NCBI GenBank assembly: GCA_948146395.1
Contig: OX411556.1
Span: forward strand, 1,178,001-1,242,000
Direction of reading: 5' to 3'
From: Fragum whitleyi
Taxonomy: Eukaryota > Mollusca > Bivalvia > Cardiida > Cardiidae
DNA length: 64,000 bases
The translations under genes were made by a program, and so were the position numbers. The notes beneath the pieces were generated by a model, which had not been told where the DNA came from, did no database searches, and was given only the letters and a program-made list of their open reading frames with translations. Position 1 is the stretch's first letter. Each line of letters opens with the position of its first letter. This document shows, in pieces, positions 36,886 to 49,699 of this stretch.

Positions 36886-39800
36886 TCGCTAGCTATGCAT
36901 GTGCGCTTCAAATTGACACCGGTTTCGATGCCGTCTGATGCATCCGTCTGTGCGTTTATGCAGCATCCCTGACCCCTTGTTATTCGATTTAATAGTAATT
37001 ATTTAATCCTGATTTAATGTTAAATATTTTGGGTACCCATTTTTCGATCGACTGATGCGCCCATGCATTCATACCCACATCGCCCCAAACACGCGCGTTC
37101 GCTAGCTATGCATGTGTGCTTCAAATTGACACCGGTTTCGATGCCGTCTGATGCATCCGTCTGTGCGTTTATGCAGCATCCCTGACCCCTTGTTATTCGA
37201 TGTAATAGTAATTATTTAATCCTGATTTAATGTTAAATATTTTGGGTACCCATTTTTCGATCTACTGATGCGCCCATGCATTCATACCCACATCGTCCCA
37301 AACACTCGCGTTCGCTAGCTATGCATGTGCGCTTCAAATTGACACCGGTTTCGATGCCGTCTGATGCATCCGTCTGTGCGTTTATGCAGCATCCCTGACC
37401 CCTTGTTATTCGATTTAATAGTAATTATTTAATCCTGATTTAATGTTAAATATTTTTGGTACCCATTTTTCGATCGACTGATGCGCCCATGCATTCACAC
37501 CCACATCGTCCCAAACACTCGCGTTCGCTAGCTATGCATGTGCGCTTCAAATTGACACCGGTTTCGATGCCGTCTGATGCATCCGTCTGTGCGTTTATGC
37601 AGCATCCCTGACCCCTTGTTATTCGATTTAATAGTAATTATTTAATCCTGATTTAATGTTAAATATTTTGGGTACCCATTTTTCGATCGACTGATGCGCC
37701 CATGCATTCATACCCACATCGTCCCAAACACGCGCGTTCACTAGCTATGCATGTGCGCTTCAAATTGACACCGGTTTCGATGCCGTCTGATGCATCCGTC
37801 TGTGCGTTTATGTAGCATCCCTGATCCCTTGTTATTCGATTTAATAGTAATTATTTAATCTTGACTTAATGTTAAATATTTTGGGTAACCCATTTTTCGA
37901 TCGACTGATGCGCCCATGCATTCATACCCACATCGCCCCAAACACGCGCGTTCGCTAGCTATGCATGTGCGCTTCAAATTGACACCGGTTTCGATGCCGT
38001 CTGATGTATCCGTCTGTGCGTTTATGCAGCATCCCTGACCCCTTGTTATTCGATTTAATAGTAATTATTTAATCCTGATTTAATGTTAAATATTTTGGGT
38101 ACCCATTTTTTGATCGACTGATGCGCCCATGCATTCATACCCACATCGTTCCAAACACTCGCGTTCGCTAGCTATGCATGTGCGCTTCAAATTGACACCG
38201 GTTTCGATGCCGTCTGATGCATCCGTCTGTGCGTTTATGCAGCATCCCTGACCCCTTGTTATTCGATTTAATAGTAATTATTTAATCCTGATTTAATGTT
38301 AAATATTTTGGGTACCCATTTTTCGATCGACTGATGCGCCCATGCATTCATACCCACATCGTCCCAAACACGCGCGTTCACTAGCTATGCATGTGCGCTT
38401 CAAATTGACACCGGTTTCGATGCCGTCTGATGCATCCGGCTGTGCGTTTATGCAGCATCCCTGACCCCTTGTTATTCGATTTAATAGTAATTATTTAATC
38501 CTGATTTAATGTTAAATATTTTGGGTACCCATTTTTCGATTGACTGATGCGCCCATGCATTCATACCCACATCGTCCCAAACACGCGCGTTCACTAGCTA
38601 TGCATGTGCGCTTCAAATTGACACCGGTTTCGATGCCGTCTGATGCATCCGTCTGTGCGTTTATGCAGCATCCCTGACCCCTTGTTATTCGATTTAATAG
38701 TAATTATTTAATCCTGATTTAATGTTAAATATTTTGGTTACCCATTTTTCGATCGACTGATACGCCCATGCATTCATACCCACATCGCCCCAAACACGCG
38801 CGTTCGCTAGCTATGCATGTGCGCTTCAAATTGACACCGGTTTCGATGCCGTCTGATGCATCCGTCTGTGCGCTTATGCAGCATCCCTGACCCCTTGTTA
38901 TTCGATTTAATAGTAATTATTTAATCCTGATTTAATGTTAGATATTTTGGGTACCCATTTTTCGATCGACTGATGCGCCCATGCATTCATACCCACATCG
39001 TCCCAAACACTCGCGTGTGCTAGCTATGCATGTGCGCTTCAAATTGACACCGGTTTCGATGCCGTCTGATGCGTCCGTCTGTGCGTTTATGCAGCATCCC
39101 TGACCCATTGTTATTCGATTTAATAGTAATTATTTAATCCTGATTTAATGTTAAATATTTTGGGTACCCATTTTTCGATCGACTGATGCGCCCATGCATT
39201 CATACCCACATCGTCCTAAACACGCGCGTTCACTAGCTATGCATGTGCGCTTCAAATTGACACCGGTTTCGATGCCGTCTGATGCATCCGTCTGTGCGTT
39301 TATGCAGCATCCCTGACCCCTTGTTATTCGATTTAATAGTAATTATTTAATCCTGATTTAATGTTAAATATTTTGGGTACCCATTTTTCGATCGACTGAT
39401 GCGCCCATGCATTCATACCCACATCGTCCCAAACACGCGCGTTCACTAGCTATGCATGTGCGCTTCAAATTGACACCGGTTTCGATGCCGTCTTATGCAT
39501 CCGTCTGTGCGTTTATGTAGCATCCCTGATCCCTTGTTATTCGATTTAATAGTAATTATTTAATCTTGACTTAATGTTAAATATTTTGGGTAACCCATTT
39601 TTCGATCGACTGATGCGCCCATGCATTCATACCCACATCGCCCCAAACACGCGCGTTCGCTAGCTATGCATGTGCGCTTCAAATTGACACCGGTTTCGAT
39701 GCCGTCTGATGCATCCGTCTGTGCGTTTATGCAGCATCCCTGACCCCTTGTTATTCGATTTAATAGTAATTATTTAATCCTGATTTAATGTTAAATATTT

Positions 39801-40721
39801 TGGGTACCCATTTTTAGATCGACTGATGCGCCCATGCATTCATACCCACATCGTCCCAAACACTCGCGTTCGCTAGCTATGCATGTGCGCTTCAAATTGA
39901 CACCGGTTTCGATGCCGTCTGATGCATCCGTCTGTGCGTTTATGCAGCATCCCTGACCCCTTGTTATTCGATTTAATAGTAATTATTTAATCCTGATTTA
40001 ATGTTAAATATTTTGGGTACCCATTTTTCGATCGACTGATGCGCCCATGCATTCATACCCACATCGTCCCAAACACGCGCGTTCACTAGCTATGCATGTG
40101 CGCTTCAAATTGACACCGGTTTCGATGCCGTCTGATGCATCCGTCTGTGCGTTTATGCAGCATCCCTGACCCCTTGTTATTCGATTTAATAGTAATTATT
40201 TAATCCTGATTTAATGTTAAATATTTTGGGTACCCATTTTTCGATTGACTGATGCGCCCATGCATTCAAACCCACATCGTCCCAAACACGCGCGTTCACT
40301 AGCTATGCATGTGCGCTTCAAATTGACACCGGTTTCGATGCCGTCTGATGCATCCGTCTGTGCGTTTATGCAGCATCCCTGACCCCTTGTTATTCGATTT
40401 AATAGTAATTATTTAATCCTGATTTAATGTTAAATATTTTGGGTACCCATTTTTCGATCGACTGATGCGCCCATGCATTCATACCCACATCGCCCCAAAC
40501 ACGCGCGTTCGCTAGCTATGCATGTGCGCTTCAAATTGACACCGGTTTCGATGCCGTCTGATGCATCCGTCTGTGCGTTTATGCAGCATCCCTGACCCCT
40601 TATTATTCGATTTAATAGTAATTATTTAATCCTGATTTAATGTTAAATATTTTGGGTACCCATTTTTCGATCGACTGATGCGCCCATGCATTCATACCCA
40701 CATCGTCCCAAACACGCGCGT
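36886..40721 (+). repeat. 18-monomer higher-order repeat, copy 3
   Basis: Matches copy 1 at 11,996 bp: GATGTAATAG (37200), CATTCACACC (37491), TAACCC units at 37887 and 39592, CATCCGGCTG (38434) and CATTCAAACC (40263, from 28267). Single differences such as GTGTGCTAG (39015) mark later mutations. Confidence 0.86.
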
Positions 40722-43700
40722 TCACTAGCTATGCATGTGCGCTTCAAATTGACACCGGTTTCGATGCCGTCTGATGCATCCGTCTGTGCGTTTATGCAGC
40801 ATCCCTGACCCCTTGTTATTCGATTTAATAGTAATTATTTAATCCTGATTTAATGTTAAATATTTTGGGTACCCATTTTTCGATCGACTGATGCGCCCAT
40901 GCATTCATACCCACATCGCCCCAAACACGCGCGTTCGCTAGCTATGCATGTGTGTTTCAAATTGACACCGGTTTCGATGCCGTCTGATGCATCCGTCTGT
41001 GCGTTTATGCAGCATCCCTGACCCCTTGTTATTCGATGTAATAGTAATTATTTAATCCTGATTTAATGTTAAATATTTTGGGTACCCATTTTTCGATCTA
41101 CTGATGCGCCCATGCATTCATACCCACATCGTCCCAAACACTCGCGTTCGCTAGCTATGCATGTGCGCTTCAAATTGACACCGGTTTCGATGCCGTCTGA
41201 TGCATCCGTCTGTGCGTTTATGCAGCATCCCTGACCCCTTGTTATTCGATTTAATAGTAATTATTTAATCCTGATTTAATGTTAAATATTTTTGGTACCC
41301 ATTTTTCGATCGACTGATGCGCCCATGCATTCACACCCACATCGTCCCAAACACTCGCGTTCGCTAGCTATGCATGTGCGCTTCAAATTGACACCGGTTT
41401 CGATGCCGTCTGATGCATCCGTCTGTGCGTTTATGCAGCATCCCTGACCCCTTGTTATTCGATTTAATAGTAATTATTTAATCCTGATTTAATGTTAAAT
41501 ATTTTGGGTACCCATTTTTCGATCGACTGATGCGCCCATGCATTCATACCCACATCGTCCCAAACACGCGCGTTCACTAGCTATGCATGTGCGCTTCAAA
41601 TTGACACCGGTTTCGATGCCGTCTGATGCATCCGTCTGTGCGTTTATGTAGCATCCCTGATCCCTTGTTATTCGATTTAATAGTAATTATTTAATCTTGA
41701 CTTAATGTTAAATATTTTGGGTAACCCATTTTTCGATCGACTGATGCGCCCATGCATTCATAACCACATCGCCCCAAACACGCGCGTTCGCTAGCTATGC
41801 ATGTGCGCTTCAAATTGACACCGGTTTCGATGCCGTCTGATGTATCCGTCTGTGCGTTTATGCAGCATCCCTGACCCCTTGTTATTCGATTTAATAGTAA
41901 TTATTTAATCCTGATTTAATGTTAAATATTTTGGGTACCCATTTTTTGATCGACTGATGCGCCCATGCATTCATACCCACATCGTCCCAAACACTCGCGT
42001 TCGCTAGCTATGCATGTGCGCTTCAAATTGACACCGGTTTCGATGCCGTCTGATGCATCCGTCTGTGCGTTTATGCAGCATCCCTGACCCCTTGTTATTC
42101 GATTTAATAGTAATTATTTAATCCTGATTTAATGTTAAATATTTTGGGTACCCATTTTTCGATCGACTGATGCGCCCATGCATTCATACCCACATCGTCC
42201 CAAACACGCGCGTTCACTAGCTATGCATGTGCGCTTCAAATTGACACCGGTTTCGATGCCGTCTGATGCATCCGGCTGTGCGTTTATGCAGCATCCCTGA
42301 CCCCTTGTTATTCGATTTAATAGTAATTATTTAATCCTGATTTAATGTTAAATATTTTGGGTACCCATTTTTCGATTGACTGATGCGCCCATGCATTCAT
42401 ACCCACATCGTCCCAAACACGCGCGTTCGCTAGCTATGCATGTGCGCTTCAAATTGACACCGGTTTCGATGCCGTCTGATGCATCCGTCTGTGCGTTTAT
42501 GCAGCATCCCTGACCCCTTGTTATTCGATTTAATAGTAATTATTTAATCCTGATTTAATGTTAAATATTTTGGGTACCCATTTTTAGATCGACTGATGCG
42601 CCCATGCATTCATACCCACATCGTCCCAAACACTCGCGTTCGCTAGCTATGCATGTGCGCTTCAAATTGACACCGGTTTCGATGCCGTCTGATGCATCCG
42701 TCTGTGCGTTTATGCAGCATCCCTGACCCCTTGTTATTCGATTTAATAGTAATTATTTAATCCTGATTTAATGTTAAATATTTTGGGTACCCATTTTTCG
42801 ATCGACTGATGCGCCCATGCATTCATACCCACATCGTCCCAAACACGCGCGTTCACTAGCTATGCATGTGCGCTTCAAATTGACACCGGTTTCGATGCCG
42901 TCTGATGCATCCGTCTGTGCGTTTATGCAGCATCCCTGACCCCTTGTTATTCGATTTAATAGTAATTATTTAATCCTGATTTAATGTTAAATATTTTGGG
43001 TACCCATTTTTCGATTGACTGATGCGCCCATGCATTCAAACCCACATCGTCCCAAACACGCGCGTTCACTAGCTATGCATGTGCGCTTCAAATTGACACC
43101 GGTTTCGATGCCGTCTGATGCATCCGTCTGTGCGTTTATGCAGCATCCCTGACCCCTTGTTATTCGATTTAATAGTAATTATTTAATCCTGATTTAATGT
43201 TAAATATTTTGGGTACCCATTTTTCGATCGACTGATGCGCCCATGCATTCATACCCACATCGCCCCAAACACGCGCGTTCGCTAGCTATGCATGTGCGCT
43301 TCAAATTGACACCGGTTTCGATGCCGTCTGATGCATCCGTCTGTGCGTTTATGCAGCATCCCTGACCCCTTATTATTCGATTTAATAGTAATTATTTAAT
43401 CCTGATTTAATGTTAAATATTTTGGGTACCCATTTTTCGATCGACTGATGCGCCCATGCATTCATACCCACATCGTCCCAAACACGCGCGTTCACTAGCT
43501 ATGCATGTGCGCTTCAAATTGACACCGGTTTCGATGCCGTCTGATGCATCCGTCTGTGCGTTTATGCAGCATCCCTGACCCCTTGTTATTCGATTTAATA
43601 GTAATTATTTAATCCTGATTTAATGTTAAATATTTTGGGTACCCATTTTTCGATCGACTGATGCGCCCATGCATTCATACCCACATCGCCCCAAACACGC

Positions 43701-45340
43701 GCGTTCGCTAGCTATGCATGTGTGCTTCAAATTGACACCGGTTTCGATGCCGTCTGATGCATCCGTCTGTGCGTTTATGCAGCATCCCTGACCCCTTGTT
43801 ATTCGATGTAATAGTAATTATTTAATCCTGATTTAATGTTAAATATTTTGGGTACCCATTTTTCGATCTACTGATGCGCCCATGCATTCATACCCACATC
43901 GTCCCAAACACTCGCGTTCGCTAGCTATGCATGTGCGCTTCAAATTGACACCGGTTTCGATGCCGTCTGATGCATCCGTCTGTGCGTTTATGCAGCATCC
44001 CTGACCCCTTGTTATTCGATTTAATAGTAATTATTTAATCCTGATTTAATGTTAAATATTTTTGGTACCCATTTTTCGATCGACTGATGCGCCCATGCAT
44101 TCACACCCACATCGTCCCAAACACTCGCGTTCGCTAGCTATGCATGTGCGCTTCAAATTGACACCGGTTTCGATGCCGTCTGATGCATCCGTCTGTGCGT
44201 TTATGCAGCATCCCTGACCCCTTGTTATTCGATTTAATAGTAATTATTTAATCCTGATTTAATGTTAAATATTTTGGGTACCCATTTTTCGATCGACTGA
44301 TGCGCCCATGCATTCATACCCACATCGTCCCAAACACGCGCGTTCACTAGCTATGCATGTGCGCTTCAAATTGACACCGGTTTCGATGCCGTCTGATGCA
44401 TCCGTCTGTGCGTTTATGTAGCATCCCTGATCCCTTGTTATTCGATTTAATAGTAATTATTTAATCTTGACTTAATGTTAAATATTTTGGGTAACCCATT
44501 TTTCGATCGACTGATGCGCCCATGCATTCATAACCACATCGCCCCAAACACGCGCGTTCGCTAGCTATGCATGTGCGCTTCAAATTGACACCGGTTTCGA
44601 TGCCGTCTGATGTATCCGTCTGTGCGTTTATGCAGCATCCCTGACCCCTTGTTATTCGATTTAATAGTAATTATTTAATCCTGATTTAATGTTAAATATT
44701 TTGGGTACCCATTTTTTGATCGACTGATGCGCCCATGCATTCATACCCACATCGTCCCAAACACTCGCGTTCGCTAGCTATGCATGTGCGCTTCAAATTG
44801 ACACCGGTTTCGATGCCGTCTGATGCATCCGTCTGTGCGTTTATGCAGCATCCCTGACCCCTTGTTATTCGATTTAATAGTAATTATTTAATCCTGATTT
44901 AATGTTAAATATTTTGGGTACCCATTTTTCGATCGACTGATGCGCCCATGCATTCATACCCACATCGTCCCAAACACGCGCGTTCACTAGCTATGCATGT
45001 GCGCTTCAAATTGACACCGGTTTCGATGCCGTCTGATGCATCCGGCTGTGCGTTTATGCAGCATCCCTGACCCCTTGTTATTCGATTTAATAGTAATTAT
45101 TTAATCCTGATTTAATGTTAAATATTTTGGGTACCCATTTTTCGATTGACTGATGCGCCCATGCATTCATACCCACATCGTCCCAAACACGCGCGTTCGC
45201 TAGCTATGCATGTGCGCTTCAAATTGACACCGGTTTCGATGCCGTCTGATGCATCCGTCTGTGCGTTTATGCAGCATCCCTGACCCCTTGTTATTCGATT
45301 TAATAGTAATTATTTAATCCTGATTTAATGTTAAATATTT
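39650..45340 (+). repeat. 13-monomer tandem duplication (2,770-bp period)
   Basis: Two nearly identical copies lie at about 39.65-42.42 and 42.42-45.19 kb, and the match at this offset runs on to 45341. Markers at exactly 2,770 bp are TTTTTAGATC (39811 and 42581), CATTCAAACC (40263 and 43033), TAACCC (41723 and 44493), CATAACCACA (41759 and 44529) and CATCCGGCTG (42269 and 45039). The only difference I noticed is TGTGTTTC (40951) against TGTGCTTC (43721). The switch between copies falls between 42411 (T of the left parent) and 42586 (A of the right parent). High similarity makes this one of the youngest events in the window. Confidence 0.87.
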
Positions 45341-47327
45341 TGGTTACCCATTTTTCGATCGACTGATACGCCCATGCATTCATACCCACATCGCCCCAAA
45401 CACGCGCGTTCGCTAGCTATGCATGTGCGCTTCAAATTGACACCGGTTTCGATGCCGTCTGATGCATCCGTCTGTGCGCTTATGCAGCATCCCTGACCCC
45501 TTGTTATTCGATTTAATAGTAATTATTTAATCCTGATTTAATGTTAGATATTTTGGGTACCCATTTTTCGATCGACTGATGCGCCCATGCATTCATACCC
45601 ACATCGTCCCAAACACTCGCGTTTGCTAGCTATGCATGTGCGCTTCAAATTGACACCGGTTTCGATGCCGTCTGATGCATCCGTCTGTGCGTTTATGCAG
45701 CATCCCTGACCCCTTGTTATTCGATTTAATAGTAATTATTTAATCCTGATTTAATGTTAAATATTTTGGGTACCCATTTTTCGATCGACTGATGCGCCCA
45801 TGCATTCATACCCACATCGCCCTAAACACGCGCGTTCACTAGCTATGCATGTGCGCTTCAAATTGACACCGGTTTCGATGCCGTCTGATGCATCAGTCTG
45901 TGCGTTTATGCAGCATCCCTGACCCCTTGTTATTCGATTTAATAGTAATTATTTAATCCTGATTTAATGTTAAATATTTTGGGTACCCATTTTTCGATTG
46001 ACTGATGCGCCCATGCATTCATACCCACATCGTCCCAAACACGCGCGTTCACTAGCTATGCATGTGCGCTTCAAATTGACACCGGTTTCGATGCCGTCTG
46101 ATGCATCCGTCTGTGCGTTTATGTAGCATCCCTGATCCCTTGTTATTCGATTTAATAGTAATTAATTAATCTTGACTTAATGTTAAATATTTTGGGTAAC
46201 CCATTTTTCGATCGACTGATGCGCCCATGCATTCATACCCACATCGCCCCAAACACGCGCGTTCGCTAGCTATGCATGTGCGCTTCAAATTGACACCGGT
46301 TTCGATGCCGTCTGATGCATCCGTCTGTGCGTTTATGCAGCATCCCTGACCCCTTGTTATTCGATTTAATAGTAATTATTTAATCCTGATTTAATGTTAA
46401 ATATTTTGGGTACCCATTTTTTGATCGACTGATGCGCCCATGCATTCATACCCACATCGTCCCAAACACTCGCGTTCGCTAGCTATGCATGTGCGCTTCA
46501 AATTGACACCGGTTTCGATGCCGTCTGATGCATCCGTCTGTGCGTTTATGTAGCATCCCTGACCCCTTGTTATTCGATTTAATAGTAATTATTTAATCCT
46601 GATTTAATGTTAAATATTTTGGGTACCCATTTTTCGATCGACTGATGCGCCCATGCATTCATACCCACATCGTCCCAAACACGCGCGTTCACTAGCTATG
46701 CATGTGCGCTTCAAATGGACACCGGTTTCGATGCCGTCTGATGCATCCGTCTGTGCGTTTATGCAGCATCCCTGACCCCTTGTTATTCGATTTAATAGTA
46801 ATTATTTAATCCTGATTTAATGTTAAATATTTTGGGTACCCATTTTTCGATTGACTGATGCGCCCATGCATTCATACCCACATCGTCCCAAACACGCGCG
46901 TTCACTAGCTATGCATGTGCGCTTCAAATTGACACCGGTTTCGATGCCGTCTGATGCATCCGTCTGTGCGTTTATGCAGCATCCCTGACCCCTTGTTATT
47001 CGATTTAATAGTAATTATTTAATCCTGATTTAATGTTAAATATTTTGGGTACCCATTTTTCGATCGACTGATGCGCCCATGCATTCATACCCACATCGCC
47101 CCAAACACGCGCGTTCGCTAGCTATGCATGTGCGCTTCAAATTGACACCGGTTTCGATGCCGTCTGATGCATCCGTCTGTGCGTTTATGCAGCATCCCTG
47201 ACCCCTTATTATTCGATTTAATAGTAATTATTTAATCCTGATTTAATGTTAAATATTTTGGGTACCCATTTTTCGATCGACTGATGCGCCCATGCATTCA
47301 TACCCACATCGTCCCAAACACGCGCGT
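40722..47327 (+). repeat. 18-monomer repeat, copy 4, enlarged by a 13-unit duplication
   Basis: Its first part matches copy 2 at 11,996 bp up to about 42.4 kb, and its last part matches copy 2 at 14,766 bp from about 45.2 kb; the difference is 2,770 bp. The length is therefore 3,836 + 2,770 bp. TAACCC units are at 41723, 44493 and 46198. The type order of the flanking parts continues correctly once the extra 13 units are removed. Confidence 0.85.
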
Positions 47328-48214
47328 TCACTAGCTATGCATGTGCGCTTCAAATTGACACCGGTTTCGATGCCGTCTAATGCATCCGTCTGTGCGTTTA
47401 TGCAGCATCCCTGACCCCTTGTTATTCGATTTAATAGTAATTATTTAATCCTGATTTAATGTTAAATATTTTGGGTACCCATTTTTCGATCGACTGATGC
47501 GCCCATGCATTCATACCCACATCGTCCCAAACACTCGCGTTCGCTAGCTATGCATGTGCGCTTCAAATTGACACCGGTTTCGATGCCGTCTGATGCATCC
47601 GTCTGTGCGTTTATGCAGCATCCCTGACAACTTGTTATTCGATTTAATAGTAATTATTTAATCCTGATTTAATGTTAAAAATTTGGGTACCCATTTTTCG
47701 GTCGACTGATGCGCCCATGCATTCATACCCACATCGTCCCAAACACGCGCGTTCACTAGCTATGCATGTGAACTTCAAATTGACACCGGTTTCGATGCCG
47801 TCTGATGCATCCGTCTGTGCGTTTATGCAGCATCCCTGACCCCTTGTTATTCGATTTAATAGTAATTATTTAATCCTGATTTAATGTTTAATATTTTGGG
47901 TACCCATTTTTCGATCGACTGATGCGCCCATGCATTCATACCCACATCGCCCCAAACACGCGCGTTCGCTAGCTATGCATGTGCGCTTCAAATTGACACC
48001 GGTTTCGATGCCGTCTGATGCATCCGTCTGTGCGTTTATGCAGCATCCGTGACCCCTTGTTATTCGATTTAATAGTAATTATTTAATCCTGATTTAATGT
48101 TAAATATTTTGGGTACCCATTTTTCGATCGACTGATGCGCCCATGCATTCATACCCACATCGTCCCAAACACTCGCTTGCGCTAGCTATGCACGTGCGCT
48201 TCAAAATGACGCCG

Positions 48215-48354
48215 GTTTCGATGCCGTCTGATGCATCCGTCTGTGCGTTTATGCAGCATCCCTGACCCCTTGTAATGCGCCCATGCATTCATACCCACAT
48301 CGTCCCAAACACTCGCGTTCGCTAGCTATGCATGTGCGCTTCAAATTGACACCG
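48215..48354 (+). repeat. 140-bp deleted monomer 3
   Basis: The junction is at 48272-48274 and is identical to copies 1 and 2; the copy lies 13,137 bp after copy 2. The upstream unit has the same CTTGCGCTAG, GCACGTGCGC and GACGCCGG changes. The second superunit carries only one deleted monomer here because the 1,204-bp duplication is confined to the first. Confidence 0.93.
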
Positions 48355-49699
48355 GTTTCGATGCCGTCTGATGCATCCGTCTGTGCGTTTATGCAGCATC
48401 CATGACAACTTGTTATTCGATTTAATAGTAATTATTTAATCCTGATTTAATGTTAAATATTTTGGGTACCCATTTTTCGATCGACTGATGCGCCCATGCA
48501 TTCATACCCACATCGTCCCAAACACTCGCGTTCGCTAGCTATGCATGTGCGCTTCAAATTGACACCGGTTTCGATGCCGTCTGATGCATCTGTCTGTGCG
48601 TTTATGCAGCATCCCTGACCCCTTGTTATTCGATTTAATAGTAATTATTTAATCCTGATTTAATGTTAAATATTTTGGGTACCCATTTTTCGATCGACTG
48701 ATGCGCCCATGCATTCATACCCACATCGTCCCAAACACGCGCGTTCACTAGCTATGCATGTGCGCTTCAAATTGACACCGGTTTCGATGCCGTCTGATGC
48801 ATCCGTCTGTGCGTTTATGTAGCATCCCTGATCCCTTGTTATTCGATTTAATAGTAATTATTTAATCTTGACTTAATGTTAAATATTTTGGGTAACCCAT
48901 TTTTCGATCGACTGATGAGCCCATGCATTCATACCCACATCGCCCCAAACACGCGCGTTCGCTAGCTATGCATGTGCGCTTCAAATTGACATCGGTTTCG
49001 ATGCGTCTGATGCATCCGTCTGTGCGTTTATGCAGCATCCCTGACCCCTTGTTATTCGATTTAATAGTAATTATTTAATCCTGATTTAATGTTAAATATT
49101 TTGGGTACCCATTTTTTGATCGACTGATGCGCCCATGCATTCATACCCACATCGTCCCAAACACTCGCGTTCGCTAGCTATGCATGTGCGCTTCAAATTG
49201 ACACCGATTTCGATGCCGTCTGATGCATCCGTCTGTGCGTTTATGCAGCATCCCTGACCCCTTGTTATTCGATTTAATAGTAATTATTTAATCCTGATTT
49301 AATGTTAAATATTTTGGGTACCCAATTTTCGATCGACTGATGCGCCCATGCATTCATACCCACATCGTCCCAAACACGCGCGTTCACTAGCTATGCATGT
49401 GCGCTTCAAATTGACACCGGTTTCGATGCCGTCTGATGCATCCGTCTGTGCGTTTATACAGCATCCCTGACCCCTTGTTATTCGATTTAATAGTAATTAT
49501 TTAATCCTGATTTAATGTTAAATATTTTGGGTACCCATTTTTCGATTGACTGATGCGCCCATGCATTCATACCCACATCGTCCCAAACACGCGCGTTCAC
49601 TAGCTATGCATGTGCGCTTCAAATTGACACCGGTTTCGATGCCGTCTGATGCATCCGTCTGTGCGTTTATGCAGCATCCCTGACCCCTTGTTATTCGAT

